DNA from: Croceibacterium_A sp044506565
GTDB taxonomy: Bacteria; Pseudomonadota; Alphaproteobacteria; Sphingomonadales; Sphingomonadaceae
Assembly (NCBI GenBank): GCA_044506565.1
Contig: JBIQKN010000001.1
Location: 50,301 to 114,300 of the forward strand
Reading direction: 5' to 3'
DNA length: 64,000 nt
How positions within the stretch are numbered: position 1 is the stretch's first letter; each line of letters starts with the position of its first letter. The notes under the pieces are model-generated. The model saw only the letters and a program-made list of their open reading frames with translations, did not search any database and had not been told where the DNA came from. A program made the translations under genes and the position numbers. Positions 27,201-35,174 of the stretch are shown here, in pieces.

Positions 27201-27497
27201 CGCGATCCCCGCATTGCGGGACGTCAGGTAGGGATCGAGCAGGGGGTTGTCGCCCGTTCCCCGCAAGGAGATCATGTAGGTTCCCGGTTCCAGGTTCATT
27301 CGGAACCGGTCGGTGTCGCCCGCGAAATCGACCTCCCCCACCCTGGACACGCCGGGCGCGAGCGTCCGGACGCCCTCGTCGTGGACTTCGCTGCCCAAGG
27401 GCCGAGGTTTGCTGAAAAGCGAATTTACACCGGGGTCGTCGATCGAGTCCCGCACTCTCGCAAGAGTCCCGTTATCTAGCACATCCATGCCAGCCAT
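24243..27497 (-). CDS. Large RTX metalloprotease, serralysin-like M10 domain with N-terminal PPC domains
   Basis: A 1084-residue secreted protein without an N-terminal signal. Two PPC-type beta domains (about residues 45-145 and 160-270) precede an M10 catalytic domain with the zinc motif HEFGHALGLAH (H408, E409, H412, H418) and Met-turn VMSYNEG (M452). From about residue 590 there are many glycine/aspartate nonapeptides (GGAGNDRLYG, GGDGDDTLMG and others) that bind calcium, and the C-terminal secretion module is of the serralysin type. Export by a type I ABC system is expected, but no such transporter or protease inhibitor is nearby. PPC domains are usually C-terminal in proteases, so the order is unusual. 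Likely role: extracellular protein degradation. Confidence 0.9.
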   Translation of the reverse strand: MAGMDVLDNGTLARVRDSIDDPGVNSLFSKPRPLGSEVHDEGVRTLAPGVSRVGEVDFAGDTDRFRMNLEPGTYMISLRGTGDNPLLDPYLTSRNAGIADDDDGGTGINSLLTFTVTEAGVYAFDVGAYPDSGLTGGYTVHLEQMGVDSVPNLRPSGVEANIDAPTFGFLETENDVDVYRVTLEAGVYYSFELAAGTDYSTGYPLPQGEIDTLLAVGDANGQQVFWNNDLGSGELGSAGGYLAQSSGDYFVYVRSEEGGGAGYELSIESADLAQSSPLETIDWGGSGTVAEEGPLADGVFYVYFAGKGEVFDGASSLGWTAYERQQAMAALNTFSQFADIRFARTNDQSLATFTLVTVESDEFLGVFNPPGTENAGIGQFSITAFGWDRDGSTGGLEQGGYGFSTMVHEFGHALGLAHPHDDGGDSGIMLGVTSEFESYGLYDLNQAIYTVMSYNEGWSLHPGAVNGWPPGEPEDYGYAGTPMAFDIAVIQEKYGARTRNGGDTVYNLPGANEAGAFYASIWDTGGIDTIRYDGASDAIIDLRASTLDYSPGGGGRLSYAAGIFGGLTIAAGVSIENAIGGAGGDEIIGNALANLLRGGAGNDRLYGWDGHDALIGGQGGDWMLGGKGNDALDGDAGGDTLYGENGSDTLSGGGGDDFLQGGGGKDSLIGGGGNDDLLGDLHDDVLKGNSGDDGLSGGEGNDRLVGGLGADWLDGGLGNDTLLGGDGDDTLMGRPGTNTLIGGAGNDHYWVSGQDQIVERAGGGIDTVYVPFSYVLPDVIENASLVEYTVGNLTGNAGDNVLGGSGADNVLSGGAGNDGLNGGMGNDVLDGGTGADEMFGGTGNDIYYVDDAGDFVYDVGILNGGNDIVYSSVSFVLVVLGPGELNPNAIETLVLTGSDDLTATGHFLANTIDGNSGANLIDGQGGNDKLNGAGGADTLLGGADRDRLTGGAGDDRLDGGEHVDRLYGGGGRDQLTGGEGADLFEFRNGDTAASRSLADIIYDFDAASGDRIDLSRVDADTGTGGNQAFAFIGDASFSGAAGELRYVQVVSRTFVEGDMDGDGAVDLAIRLIGTFDLTVNDFVL

Positions 27498-27661
27498 TTC
27501 GAAGTATCCCGATCCCGTACGAAGACTTACTGCTACTTCAACGTCCCACGCTCAAGAACCCCCCTCGTAAGAAGACTGCTTCTGTTGATGACGTTTTCCC
27601 GGTTTGCGGTCCGACGCGGGTTTGCGGATAAGGTCATGCAGGGACCGAGAGGGGGACGCGG

Positions 27662-29272
27662 ATGAAGCGCAAGCGGCTGCTGGCGGGGGTTTCGATCGTG
27701 GCGCTGCTCGCAGCGGGCGGGGCGTGGATCTACGCCGCACCGCTCGCAGCCGACCCCCGAGGCTGGAAGGACTGCGCTTCCGTCCTGCCTGCCCTGCCCG
27801 GCGAGGGTCCGGTGCCGGTTGCAGCCGCCGAAGGGGCCGCCTCGGCGAAGCTCACCTGGGCCCAGCGCGGCGGGACCGTCAACGATGCGAGCTGCCTCAG
27901 CCGTACGCCGGTCGAGGGGATCGTCGCCGTCGCTTCGGCCGAAGACGTCGCCGAGGCGCTAGCCTACGCGCGCGCCAGGAGCCTGCGGGTATCGCCCGCG
28001 GGAATGAAGCACTCGATGGGCGGCCAGGCTTTCGCCCCGGGTAACCTCGTGCTCGATATGCGCGGCCTCGACCAGGTCGAGGTCGACGCGGCGGCCTCGG
28101 CCGTACGCGTCGGCGCCGGGGCCACCTGGCACCAGATCCAGGAAGCCATTCACCCGCGCTTCGCAATCAAGTCGATGCAATCGACCGACATCTTTACGGT
28201 CGGAGGATCGATCTCGGTCAACGCCCACGGGATGGACCACCAGGCCGGCGCGCTGATGGATTCAATCCGCTCGCTCACGGTCATGCTGGCCGACGGAAGC
28301 GTGGTCTCAGCCTCGCGCGAGGAGAATGCCGAACTGTTCCGGCACGTGGTCGGCGGCTACGGCCTGTTCGGGATCGTGCTGGAGGCCGAGCTCGAGGTCG
28401 TCCCCAACCGGATCCTGCGCTCGGCCCGGCAGGTGATCCCGACCGCTTCCTATCCCGATGCGTTCGCCGCGCTGGAGGCCGACCCGGCGGTCGAGCTGAC
28501 CTACACCCACCTCTCGACGGCACCCGGCAACCTGCTCGAGGAGGCGCTGGTCTATACCTATCGCGCCGACGAGGCCGATGCTTCGCTGGACCCCGCGCCC
28601 CTCGGCGAGGTCCGCTGGACCAAATTGAGGCGCCTGACGATCAACCTCTCGAAACGGGGTGACTGGTTCAAGTCGCTGAAATGGTGGTCGGAAAAGCACC
28701 TCGAGCACCGGTTCGAGACCTGTACGATCAGCCGCGCACAGGCGCAGCGCGAAGGCGAGGCCTGCCTCGTCTCGCGCAACGATCCGATGCACGACAGCGT
28801 CGGCTATCTCTACAACGACCTCCCGGAGGAAACCGACATCCTCCACGAGTACTTCATCCCTCGGGGCCGCATCGTCCCGTTCATCGACGATATGCGCGAG
28901 TTGTTCCGCACGCAGGGCACGAACCTCGTCAACGCCTCGATCCGCGCCGTCGGCTCCGAAGACAACGCACTGAGCTATGCGCCCGAACCGGCGTTCTCGG
29001 TCGTGCTTTATATCACCCAAAGCACCGACGCCGACGGAAACGCCCGGATGGCGAAGCTGACCAGCGACCTGATCGAGCTCGCCGGCGCGCACGGCGGCCG
29101 TTTCTTCCTGCCGTACCAGCTGCATTACACCGCCGATCAGCTGCGCCGGCACTACCCGGAAATCGACGACTTCTTCGCTGCCAAGCGCCGCTGGGATCCC
29201 GAGGGACGCTTCACCAATACCTGGTACGAACGTTACGCTCCGGCGCTCGGTTCGCCCGGCGATCCGGCCTGA
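27662..29272 (+). CDS. Membrane-anchored FAD-binding oxidoreductase (FAD-linked oxidase)
   Basis: A 536-residue protein with an N-terminal transmembrane or signal segment (LLAGVSIVALLAAGGAWIYA). A PP-loop FAD-binding domain follows, with RVSPAGMKHSMGGQ, VGAGATWHQIQEAI, TVGGSISVNAHG and HVVGGYGLFGIVLEA. The C-terminal part ends in KRRWDPEGRFTNTWYERY, as in sugar-lactone and aldonolactone oxidases and DprE1-like enzymes. The substrate cannot be told from the sequence; a sugar or polyol lactone is plausible. The last 40 bases overlap the convergent small membrane-protein gene. GAGAGGGGGAC provides a good ribosome site before ATG 27662. Confidence 0.85.
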   Translation: MKRKRLLAGVSIVALLAAGGAWIYAAPLAADPRGWKDCASVLPALPGEGPVPVAAAEGAASAKLTWAQRGGTVNDASCLSRTPVEGIVAVASAEDVAEALAYARARSLRVSPAGMKHSMGGQAFAPGNLVLDMRGLDQVEVDAAASAVRVGAGATWHQIQEAIHPRFAIKSMQSTDIFTVGGSISVNAHGMDHQAGALMDSIRSLTVMLADGSVVSASREENAELFRHVVGGYGLFGIVLEAELEVVPNRILRSARQVIPTASYPDAFAALEADPAVELTYTHLSTAPGNLLEEALVYTYRADEADASLDPAPLGEVRWTKLRRLTINLSKRGDWFKSLKWWSEKHLEHRFETCTISRAQAQREGEACLVSRNDPMHDSVGYLYNDLPEETDILHEYFIPRGRIVPFIDDMRELFRTQGTNLVNASIRAVGSEDNALSYAPEPAFSVVLYITQSTDADGNARMAKLTSDLIELAGAHGGRFFLPYQLHYTADQLRRHYPEIDDFFAAKRRWDPEGRFTNTWYERYAPALGSPGDPA

Positions 29273-29592
29273 TCGACCATCCCGAGACAGCCGGCGGTCA
29301 CGTTCCCTTCGAGCACCACCGAGGCCCCTGCGCGGTAGAGCCGCCAGGCGAAGTCGCGATCGGGCGAACGGGCGAGCACCACGCCGCCGCGGATCTCGAC
29401 GATGCGCCCGCCCGCTCGGCTGACCGCGGTCACGGCCGCCGCGGGCCGGCCCACCACCGCCACCAGCCTGCCGGGCGGCCCGGCAAACGGCAGCGCCAGC
29501 ACGATGGCCGCCCACGCAGCAAGCACCAACCCGGTCCACGCCGCCCAGGTCGCGACGCGCCGCCGGAGCGGTCGCTCAATAGTCGTAGACAT
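29233..29592 (-). CDS. Hypothetical membrane protein, third gene of an unknown operon
   Basis: A 119-residue protein with one or two N-terminal hydrophobic segments (WAAWTGLVLAAWAAIVLALPFAG and LVAVVGRPAAAV) and a small beta-like C-terminal region (GGRIVEIRGGVVLARSPDRDFAWRLY is spread over residues 55-85). Not recognised. ATG 29592 lies 17 bases inside the end of the upstream 358-residue gene, and the gene overlaps the convergent FAD oxidase gene by 40 bases. The tight overlap upstream supports an operon with that gene and the DUF4383-type gene. Function unknown. Confidence 0.65.
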   Translation of the reverse strand: MSTTIERPLRRRVATWAAWTGLVLAAWAAIVLALPFAGPPGRLVAVVGRPAAAVTAVSRAGGRIVEIRGGVVLARSPDRDFAWRLYRAGASVVLEGNVTAGCLGMVDQAGSPGEPSAGA

Positions 29593-30652
29593 GCTCGAGC
29601 TCGGCATGGCCGGGCGGCAGCCCGCGAAGGGCAGGAAGCAGTTCGGTGACCTTGAGCGACACGCCGACGCGCCGCCAGCCGGGACGGTCGCCGAGGGGCA
29701 TGTCGACCAGTCGGGGCCCACGCGGCAGCGCGGCGCGTCCCGCGGCATCGACCTGGAAGGTCACGAACAGGTCGTCGTTGCCGGCGATTTCGATCAGTTC
29801 CGCATCGGTACCCGCCAGCGCACGGACGAGTTCGGTGAACCGTTCGTAACGCGGCGCGTCGACCAGCACCGTGCCGTCCGGCCGCTCGCTTGTCCGGATG
29901 TCGGCCCCTGCCGACGCCACCTCTTCCGGGTCGCCGCGCATGATCAGACGCATGCGAGTATCGTCGGCTCCGAGGGTGCTGCCGCTGGCCCAACCGATGA
30001 GCTTGGCATACCCGGCCTTGACTCCGTACTCGAGACTGAGCGCGACGCGACGCTCCCAGTGTCGTGCCGTTTGGTCGGGTTCCGCCGTGCGCCAAAGGCC
30101 CGAGAAGGCACGCCCGAACGGATAGGCGTACCACGGCGTCTCGTGCATGAAGCGGCCGTAGTCGGCCTGCACGCTCGCCGCGTGTCGGTCGTCCGCGCTG
30201 GTCCAGCCGGACAGCGCCTCGAACAGCCGGCCGATCGTGTTCTCCCAGGCCGACTTGACCAGCATCTCGGCGGCAAAGCTGAGGCCGATCGTGTAAATCA
30301 TGACCTTCGCTTCGCCCGCTCCCTCGGTCTGACCCGCGACGCGGTTGACCGCGCAGGCGCTGCTCCAGAACGCGCCGACGTCAGCAAGATACGGATAGGC
30401 GCTCGGCCGCTTCCCCTGCTGCAGGTGGCGCCCGAGGCTTTCGGCCGAATAGACGATATGCCACTCCGGATAAGTGAGCCAGGTCCTCCCCTCGGGTCGC
30501 GTGTCGGCCCCGGCGAGAAGGGGCCGGTAGTCGCCGGTTCCAGACCCTGCGACGGGGTCGTCGCAGCGGGTCTCAACGTAGGCAATCGGTGCCGCCGCGG
30601 CGACGAGCGCCACGGCGACAAGCCCCCCCAGGACCTTCCAGCGTTTCTTCAC
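29576..30652 (-). CDS. Conserved hypothetical membrane-anchored protein
   Basis: A 358-residue protein with one N-terminal membrane anchor (VLGGLVAVALVAAAAPIAYV) and a large, probably periplasmic, soluble part. Recognisable segments are TWLTYPEWHIVYSAESLGRH, IYTIGLSFAAEMLVKSAWEN and FMHETPWYAYPFGRAF; the family has no known activity that I can name. GTG 30652 overlaps the upstream stop by four bases (GTGA), which decides the start; the long open frame further upstream is an out-of-gene extension. Position between two membrane proteins suggests a shared envelope role (inference). Confidence 0.78.
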   Translation of the reverse strand: MKKRWKVLGGLVAVALVAAAAPIAYVETRCDDPVAGSGTGDYRPLLAGADTRPEGRTWLTYPEWHIVYSAESLGRHLQQGKRPSAYPYLADVGAFWSSACAVNRVAGQTEGAGEAKVMIYTIGLSFAAEMLVKSAWENTIGRLFEALSGWTSADDRHAASVQADYGRFMHETPWYAYPFGRAFSGLWRTAEPDQTARHWERRVALSLEYGVKAGYAKLIGWASGSTLGADDTRMRLIMRGDPEEVASAGADIRTSERPDGTVLVDAPRYERFTELVRALAGTDAELIEIAGNDDLFVTFQVDAAGRAALPRGPRLVDMPLGDRPGWRRVGVSLKVTELLPALRGLPPGHAELEHVYDY

Positions 30653-31068
30653 GCCACCGCGTCGCGGGAGGACGTACCAAGCCGGTAACCGACCCAGATC
30701 GCCAGCCCGCCGATGATCAGGTGGGGCAGGTTCGCGAAGAACCGCGTCAGCAGCGGCAGGTCGAGCGGCCCGTAGAGGAAGATTCCCCCGTCGAGGTACC
30801 CGCTCCCGGTGACGAGGCCGAGCACGCCGTCGAGGAAGTAGAGCGGCCCGAACAGGCGGAAGTACCCGCGTGCGGCCCGGTCGGAGAGGGCCGCCGCTAT
30901 CCCGGCCCACAAGCCCGAAGCGAGGTGCAGCGCGTCGTCGTAGAGATCCAGCTTGAACAGCCCGAACAGGTTACCCTCGGCGTCCTCGAAGCCCGGGACG
31001 TAACCGACGGCCACCACCGCCACGAACAGGGCCGCATAGGCGAACCCCCACTTGCGAACGGCTGTCAT
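30649..31068 (-). CDS. DUF4383-like membrane protein
   Basis: A 139-residue protein with four membrane helices: YAALFVAVVAVGYVPGF, the conserved LDLYDDALHLASGLWAGIAA, FGPLYFLDGVLGLVTG and NLPHLIIGGLAIWVGY. The N-x-FGLF...N/D-x-x-H-L and L-H-x-x-G-L pattern fits DUF4383-type proteins of unknown function. ATG 31068 follows GGGGAAGG. It is first in a three-gene operon whose members overlap by 4 and 17 bases. Confidence 0.75.
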   Translation of the reverse strand: MTAVRKWGFAYAALFVAVVAVGYVPGFEDAEGNLFGLFKLDLYDDALHLASGLWAGIAAALSDRAARGYFRLFGPLYFLDGVLGLVTGSGYLDGGIFLYGPLDLPLLTRFFANLPHLIIGGLAIWVGYRLGTSSRDAVA

Positions 31069-31243
31069 GGTACCTTCCCCCTTCCTGCCCTCCGGCAAGC
31101 CTATCGGCGCGCGGGCAAAATGGAAGCGGCCATCAAGCCCTGTCTCCACTCGCCGTCCGCGATCGGCTGGTTCCCTCGGACCGAAACTCCGCCGGAGGCG
31201 TTGCATGGAAGATCCGTTCCGCCATCAGAAAGGAGCCTCATCG

Positions 31244-31645
31244 ATGGATCAGACGACCCGCGAGCGCACCGCCGAAGACGCGCATCATCCGTTCATTCTC
31301 GCCAGCCGGGTCGTCGGCACCCCGGTCTACGATCGATCCGGCCAGAAACTCGGCCATGTCGACGACCTCACCATCGAGAAGCTCGGCGGCCGCACGCTCT
31401 ACGCGATCATGTCGTTCGGAGGGTTTCTCGGGATCGGGGAGAAGTTCCACCCTGTTCCCTGGTCCCTGCTGGACTACGACGTCGAGCGGGGCGGCTTCGT
31501 TGTCCCGATCGACCCCGCGGCGCTGAACGACGCTCCGAGCTATGACGCGGCGGAGATCCGCGCACTCGGCGGCCCAGAGTACCGCACTTACGGCGACACC
31601 ATCTACGGTTACTATGGTACCTATGGAGCCGTGCCCTATTGGTGA
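31244..31645 (+). CDS. PRC-barrel domain protein
   Basis: A 133-residue soluble protein with a PRC-barrel domain (about residues 15-90): ILASRVVGTPVYDRSGQKLG, HVDDLTIEKLGG and YAIMSFGGFLGIGEKFHPVP. The same fold occurs in photosynthetic reaction centre subunit H and in RimM, and stand-alone copies are common stress-related proteins in this bacterial group. The C-terminal tail has repeated tyrosines (YRTYGDTIYGYYGTYGAVPY). ATG 31244 is chosen because AAAGGAG is at 31229-31235, rather than ATG 31205. It is monocistronic, directly upstream of the tRNA gene. Confidence 0.85.
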   Translation: MDQTTRERTAEDAHHPFILASRVVGTPVYDRSGQKLGHVDDLTIEKLGGRTLYAIMSFGGFLGIGEKFHPVPWSLLDYDVERGGFVVPIDPAALNDAPSYDAAEIRALGGPEYRTYGDTIYGYYGTYGAVPYW

Positions 31646-31709
31646 GCCGTGAGCTACTGTGCCCTTCCCTTCGCAGCGACGCCCGTTATATGCGCGCTCT
31701 CGCCTCTGC

Positions 31710-31784
31710 TGGGGCGTAGCCAAGCGGTAAGGCAGCGGTTTTTGGTACCGCCATGCGCAGGTTCGAATCCTGCCGCCCCAGCCA
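31710..31784 (+). tRNA. tRNA-Gln (anticodon TTG)
   Basis: A complete cloverleaf: acceptor TGGGGCG/CGCCCCA, D arm GCC/GGC, anticodon stem GCGGT/ACCGC with loop TTTTGGT (anticodon TTG), T arm GCAGG/CCTGC with TTCGAAT, discriminator G and encoded CCA. A TTATAT box about 20 bases upstream may be the -10 promoter element. It lies between the PRC-barrel gene and the Mrp operon. Confidence 0.97.
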
Positions 31785-31913
31785 ACTTCACAATCCGAGG
31801 TTGATCTCGCAGGCCGGTTCTCCGGCGGCGATCGACGCGCCGGCCTGGCCGATCGCCCGTATTGTTGCACAGTGGGGTTGCCCCGCAGCGACGCTCGGGC
31901 CAAGCGACGGGGC

Positions 31914-34832
31914 ATGACGCCGGCCCTGCTTTGGTTGCTTGTCTCTCTCCCCTTCGCCGGGAGCATCGTCGCAGCGGCTCTTCCGACCTACGCGCGACAA
32001 GCAGCCGGCCTTCTTGCCGGCTTCGTTGCCCTGGCAGGGGTCGCGCTGACCATAGGGATCTTGCCCGCCATCTCCGACGGTTCGGTGCTGGTGACCGAGA
32101 TCGGCTGGTTGCCGGCGCTCGGTCTCAACCTGCAGATTCGCCTTGACGGGCTGTCCTGGGTGTTTGCCTTTCTCGTGCTCCTGATCGGCCTGCTGGTCGT
32201 TATCTACGCCCGCTATTACATGTCGGACCGAGATCCGGTTCCGCGGTTCTTCTCGTTCCTGCTCGCCTTTATGGGTTCGATGCTGGGACTGGTGGTCTCG
32301 GGCAACCTCATTCAGCTCGCGTTCTTCTGGGAGCTGACGAGCCTCTTTTCCTTTCTCCTGATCGGGTACTGGCACCATCGCGAAGCGGCTCGCAGCGCTG
32401 CGCGGATGTCGCTGATCGTCACCGCTGCCGGCGGCGTGTCGCTGCTGGTCGGCATCCTCCTGATCGGCAAGGTCGCCGGGAGCTACGAAATAGGAGCGGT
32501 AATCGCCGCCGCCGACGAGATTCGGGCCAGCAGCTATTACCTGCCGGCGCTGCTCTTCGTCCTGGTCGGCACGTTCACCAAGAGCGCCCAGTTTCCGTTC
32601 CACTTCTGGCTGCCTCACGCGATGGCCGCGCCGACGCCGGTCTCGGCGTACCTGCACTCGGCGACGATGGTCAAAGCGGGCATCTTCGTGCTCATCCGCC
32701 TCTTCCCTGTGCTGGCTGGGACCGAACAATGGTACCTGGTAGTGGGCACCGCCGGGTTGGTGACCTTTGTGCTGGGAGCATGGGCGGCCGTATTCCAGCA
32801 GGACCTGAAGGGGTTGCTGGCCTACTCCACGATCAGTCACCTGGGTCTGATCACGCTGCTGCTCGGCATCGGCACTCCGCTGGCGGCCGTCGCGGCGATC
32901 TTTCACACCATCAACCATGCGACCTTCAAAGCCTCGCTGTTCATGGCGGCAGGCATCATCGACCACGAGACCGGCACGCGAGACCTCAGGAAGCTCAGCG
33001 GGTTGTATCGGTCCATGCCGCATACCGCGACGCTGGCCCTGGTAGCAGCGGCGGCCATGGCGGGGGTGCCCCTGCTGAACGGGTTCCTGTCCAAAGAAAT
33101 GTTCCTCGCCGAAGCGCTCGAGGGCCGAAGCGGCTCCATGCTCGACACCTTCTTGCCGGTCCTGGCGACGGCCGCGCTGGCACTGAGCGTTCTGTATTCG
33201 GTCCGATTCATTCATCAGACCTTCTTCGGTCCGGAAGCGCAGGCGCTGCCCCGGCGGCCCAAGGAAGCACCCTTCTGGATGAGGGTGCCGGCCGGGGTGC
33301 TGGTGCTCGCCTGCCTCGTGATCGGGATCTTCCCGGCGTCCACGATTGGTCCGTATCTCGACCTCGCCGCCCGCTCGGTCCTCGGAAATATGACGCCGTC
33401 GTACAGTCTTACGATCTGGCACGGCTTCACAACCCCCCTGGTGTTGAGCCTTCTCGCGCTGTTGCTGGGCGGGTTGGGTTACCGCCTGTTCAAGGACCGT
33501 CTCAACGCCGCGCCCGGTCCGCCGGTCATTCGGTATCTCAAGGGGCGCCGCGGCTTCGAGCTCTCGCTGGCCGGGATCATCCTTGCGGCGAGGTGGCTGG
33601 AACGGCTGGTCGGAACCCGGAGACTGCAGACGCAATTTCGTCTTCTGGTCGCGCTCGCCGCACTCGCCGCGCTCCTGCCGTTTCTCCGTTACGGTTTCGA
33701 GCCGGGAGCCTTGCAGCGAACGCCGCTCAATCTCGGCTTCGCCGCCTTGTGGATCGTCGGTGCCGCATGTGCGGTGGCTGCCGCCTGGTTGGGGAAATAC
33801 CATCGGCTGGCTGCCCTGATCCTGATTTCCGGCGCCGGACTGGTCAGTTGCATCACCTTCGTCTGGCTGTCCGCGCCCGATCTGGCGCTGACGCAGTTGC
33901 TGGTGGAGATCGTAACGACCGTTCTCCTTCTCCTGTGCCTGAGATGGCTGCCGCAACGCTCCCCCGAAGTGTGGCCCGGCAAGCGACCTCCCGCATCGGT
34001 GCTGCTGAGGCGCGGCACCGATCTGGTCCTGGCCCTGTTGGTCGGAGGCGGCATGGCCCTGCTGTCTTACGCCGTGATGACCCGGGAGGTCGGGTACACG
34101 ATCTCAAGGTTCTTCCTAGAGAATTCCTACCCCGAGGGCGGCGGAAGAAACGTCGTGAACGTGATCCTCGTGGATTTCCGCGCCTTCGACACCCTCGGCG
34201 AAATCTCGGTCCTGGCTATCGTGGGGTTAACCATCTTTTCGGTGCTGCGCCGCTTCAGGCCGGCGCGCGAGAGTATACGCACGCCGATCCAGCAACGCGT
34301 GCAGCGCGATTTCGACGAGCAGGCGCAGGGCCGCCAGGCGGGAGACACTCTTTCGGATTACCTCCTGGTGCCGCGTGTCGTCATGCAATGGCTATTTCCG
34401 GTGATCGTGGTCATCGCGTTCTACCTTCTGATCCGGGGGCACGATCTGCCCGGCGGCGGCTTTGCGGCAGGTATCGCGATGTCCTGTGCCCTGGTGCTGC
34501 AGTACATGGCGCTCGGCACGCGCGAATTCGAAGCGAGGCTGAGAATCCGCCCGCTGATCCTGGTGGGCGCGGGACTGCTGCTTGCGGCAGCGACCGGTAT
34601 CGGGGCGATCGTATTCGGCTACCCCTTCCTCACGACCTGGTTCCGGTACGCCTCGCTGCCCGTCGTCGGAGAGGTGCCCTTGGCCAGCGCACTCGTGTTC
34701 GATGCAGGCATATTCGTGCTGGTCGTCGGAACGACGGCGCTGATCCTGATCGCGATTGCGCACCAATCCATCCGCACGACGATCCGTTCGAAGGAGTCGA
34801 CCGCCGCCGAACTCGAAGCGGAGCGCGCCTAG
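31914..34832 (+). CDS. mrpA: Mrp Na+/H+ antiporter subunit A fused to subunit B
   Basis: A 972-residue integral membrane protein. The main part is the NuoL-like MrpA subunit: RLDGLSWVFAFLVLLIGLLV, FFWELTSLFSFLLIGYWHH and PTPVSAYLHSATMVKAGIFV with the conserved lysine of the proton channel. The middle DUF4040/MbhE-like part ends near residue 790. The last about 160 residues (WLFPVIVVIAFYLLIRGHDL, PGGGFAAGIAMSCALVLQ) are a complete MrpB domain, so A and B are fused as in the Pha-type group 2 antiporters. The complex exports Na+ or K+ in exchange for protons in the inner membrane. ATG 31914 is preferred to GTG 31872. It is first of a six-gene operon. Confidence 0.93.
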   Translation: MTPALLWLLVSLPFAGSIVAAALPTYARQAAGLLAGFVALAGVALTIGILPAISDGSVLVTEIGWLPALGLNLQIRLDGLSWVFAFLVLLIGLLVVIYARYYMSDRDPVPRFFSFLLAFMGSMLGLVVSGNLIQLAFFWELTSLFSFLLIGYWHHREAARSAARMSLIVTAAGGVSLLVGILLIGKVAGSYEIGAVIAAADEIRASSYYLPALLFVLVGTFTKSAQFPFHFWLPHAMAAPTPVSAYLHSATMVKAGIFVLIRLFPVLAGTEQWYLVVGTAGLVTFVLGAWAAVFQQDLKGLLAYSTISHLGLITLLLGIGTPLAAVAAIFHTINHATFKASLFMAAGIIDHETGTRDLRKLSGLYRSMPHTATLALVAAAAMAGVPLLNGFLSKEMFLAEALEGRSGSMLDTFLPVLATAALALSVLYSVRFIHQTFFGPEAQALPRRPKEAPFWMRVPAGVLVLACLVIGIFPASTIGPYLDLAARSVLGNMTPSYSLTIWHGFTTPLVLSLLALLLGGLGYRLFKDRLNAAPGPPVIRYLKGRRGFELSLAGIILAARWLERLVGTRRLQTQFRLLVALAALAALLPFLRYGFEPGALQRTPLNLGFAALWIVGAACAVAAAWLGKYHRLAALILISGAGLVSCITFVWLSAPDLALTQLLVEIVTTVLLLLCLRWLPQRSPEVWPGKRPPASVLLRRGTDLVLALLVGGGMALLSYAVMTREVGYTISRFFLENSYPEGGGRNVVNVILVDFRAFDTLGEISVLAIVGLTIFSVLRRFRPARESIRTPIQQRVQRDFDEQAQGRQAGDTLSDYLLVPRVVMQWLFPVIVVIAFYLLIRGHDLPGGGFAAGIAMSCALVLQYMALGTREFEARLRIRPLILVGAGLLLAAATGIGAIVFGYPFLTTWFRYASLPVVGEVPLASALVFDAGIFVLVVGTTALILIAIAHQSIRTTIRSKESTAAELEAERA

Positions 34833-35174
34833 ATGGAACTTGTCCTCGCCCTCGGAATTGGCGTGTTCACTTCGGCTGGCACCTGGCTGATCCTGCGCCC
34901 GCGGACCTTCCAGGTGATCCTCGGATTGTCGCTTCTTTCCTACGCCGTGAACCTGTTCATCTACGCGATGGGCCGCCTTCGTGTGGACGCGCCGCCGGTA
35001 GTCGGCACGGAACCCGTCACGGACTTCGCCCGCTACGCCGATCCCCTGCCCCAGGCCCTGGTGCTCACTGCCATCGTGATCTCCTTTGCCATGACTGCGC
35101 TCTTGCTGGTCGTGCTTATTGCCGCGCACGGCTTGACGGGGACCGACAAGGTCGACGGTGACGATAGCCCATGA
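34833..35174 (+). CDS. mrpC: Mrp antiporter subunit C (NuoK-like)
   Basis: A 113-residue NuoK-like subunit with three membrane helices (LVLALGIGVFTSAGTWLIL, VILGLSLLSYAVNLFIYAMG and ALVLTAIVISFAMTALLLVV). The typical MrpC stretch DPLPQALVLTAIVI is present. The start codon follows the mrpA stop without any gap and the stop overlaps the mrpD start (ATGA), showing tight coupling. It is part of the inner-membrane Mrp cation/proton antiporter. Confidence 0.93.
   Translation: MELVLALGIGVFTSAGTWLILRPRTFQVILGLSLLSYAVNLFIYAMGRLRVDAPPVVGTEPVTDFARYADPLPQALVLTAIVISFAMTALLLVVLIAAHGLTGTDKVDGDDSP

Noticed and set aside
28307..29539. 410-codon minus-strand frame opposite the FAD oxidase
   Set aside because: Shadow of the real gene; no ribosome site, no domain and conflict with the small membrane-protein gene frame.
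31710..31784. tRNA gene as an attachment site of an integrated element
   Set aside because: No integrase, no repeat of the tRNA 3' end was noticed nearby, and both neighbours look like ordinary core genes.
31788..33956. 722-codon minus-strand frame opposite mrpA
   Set aside because: Rich in Gln/Arg/Glu/His, a typical antisense reading of hydrophobic membrane-protein codons; no domain.
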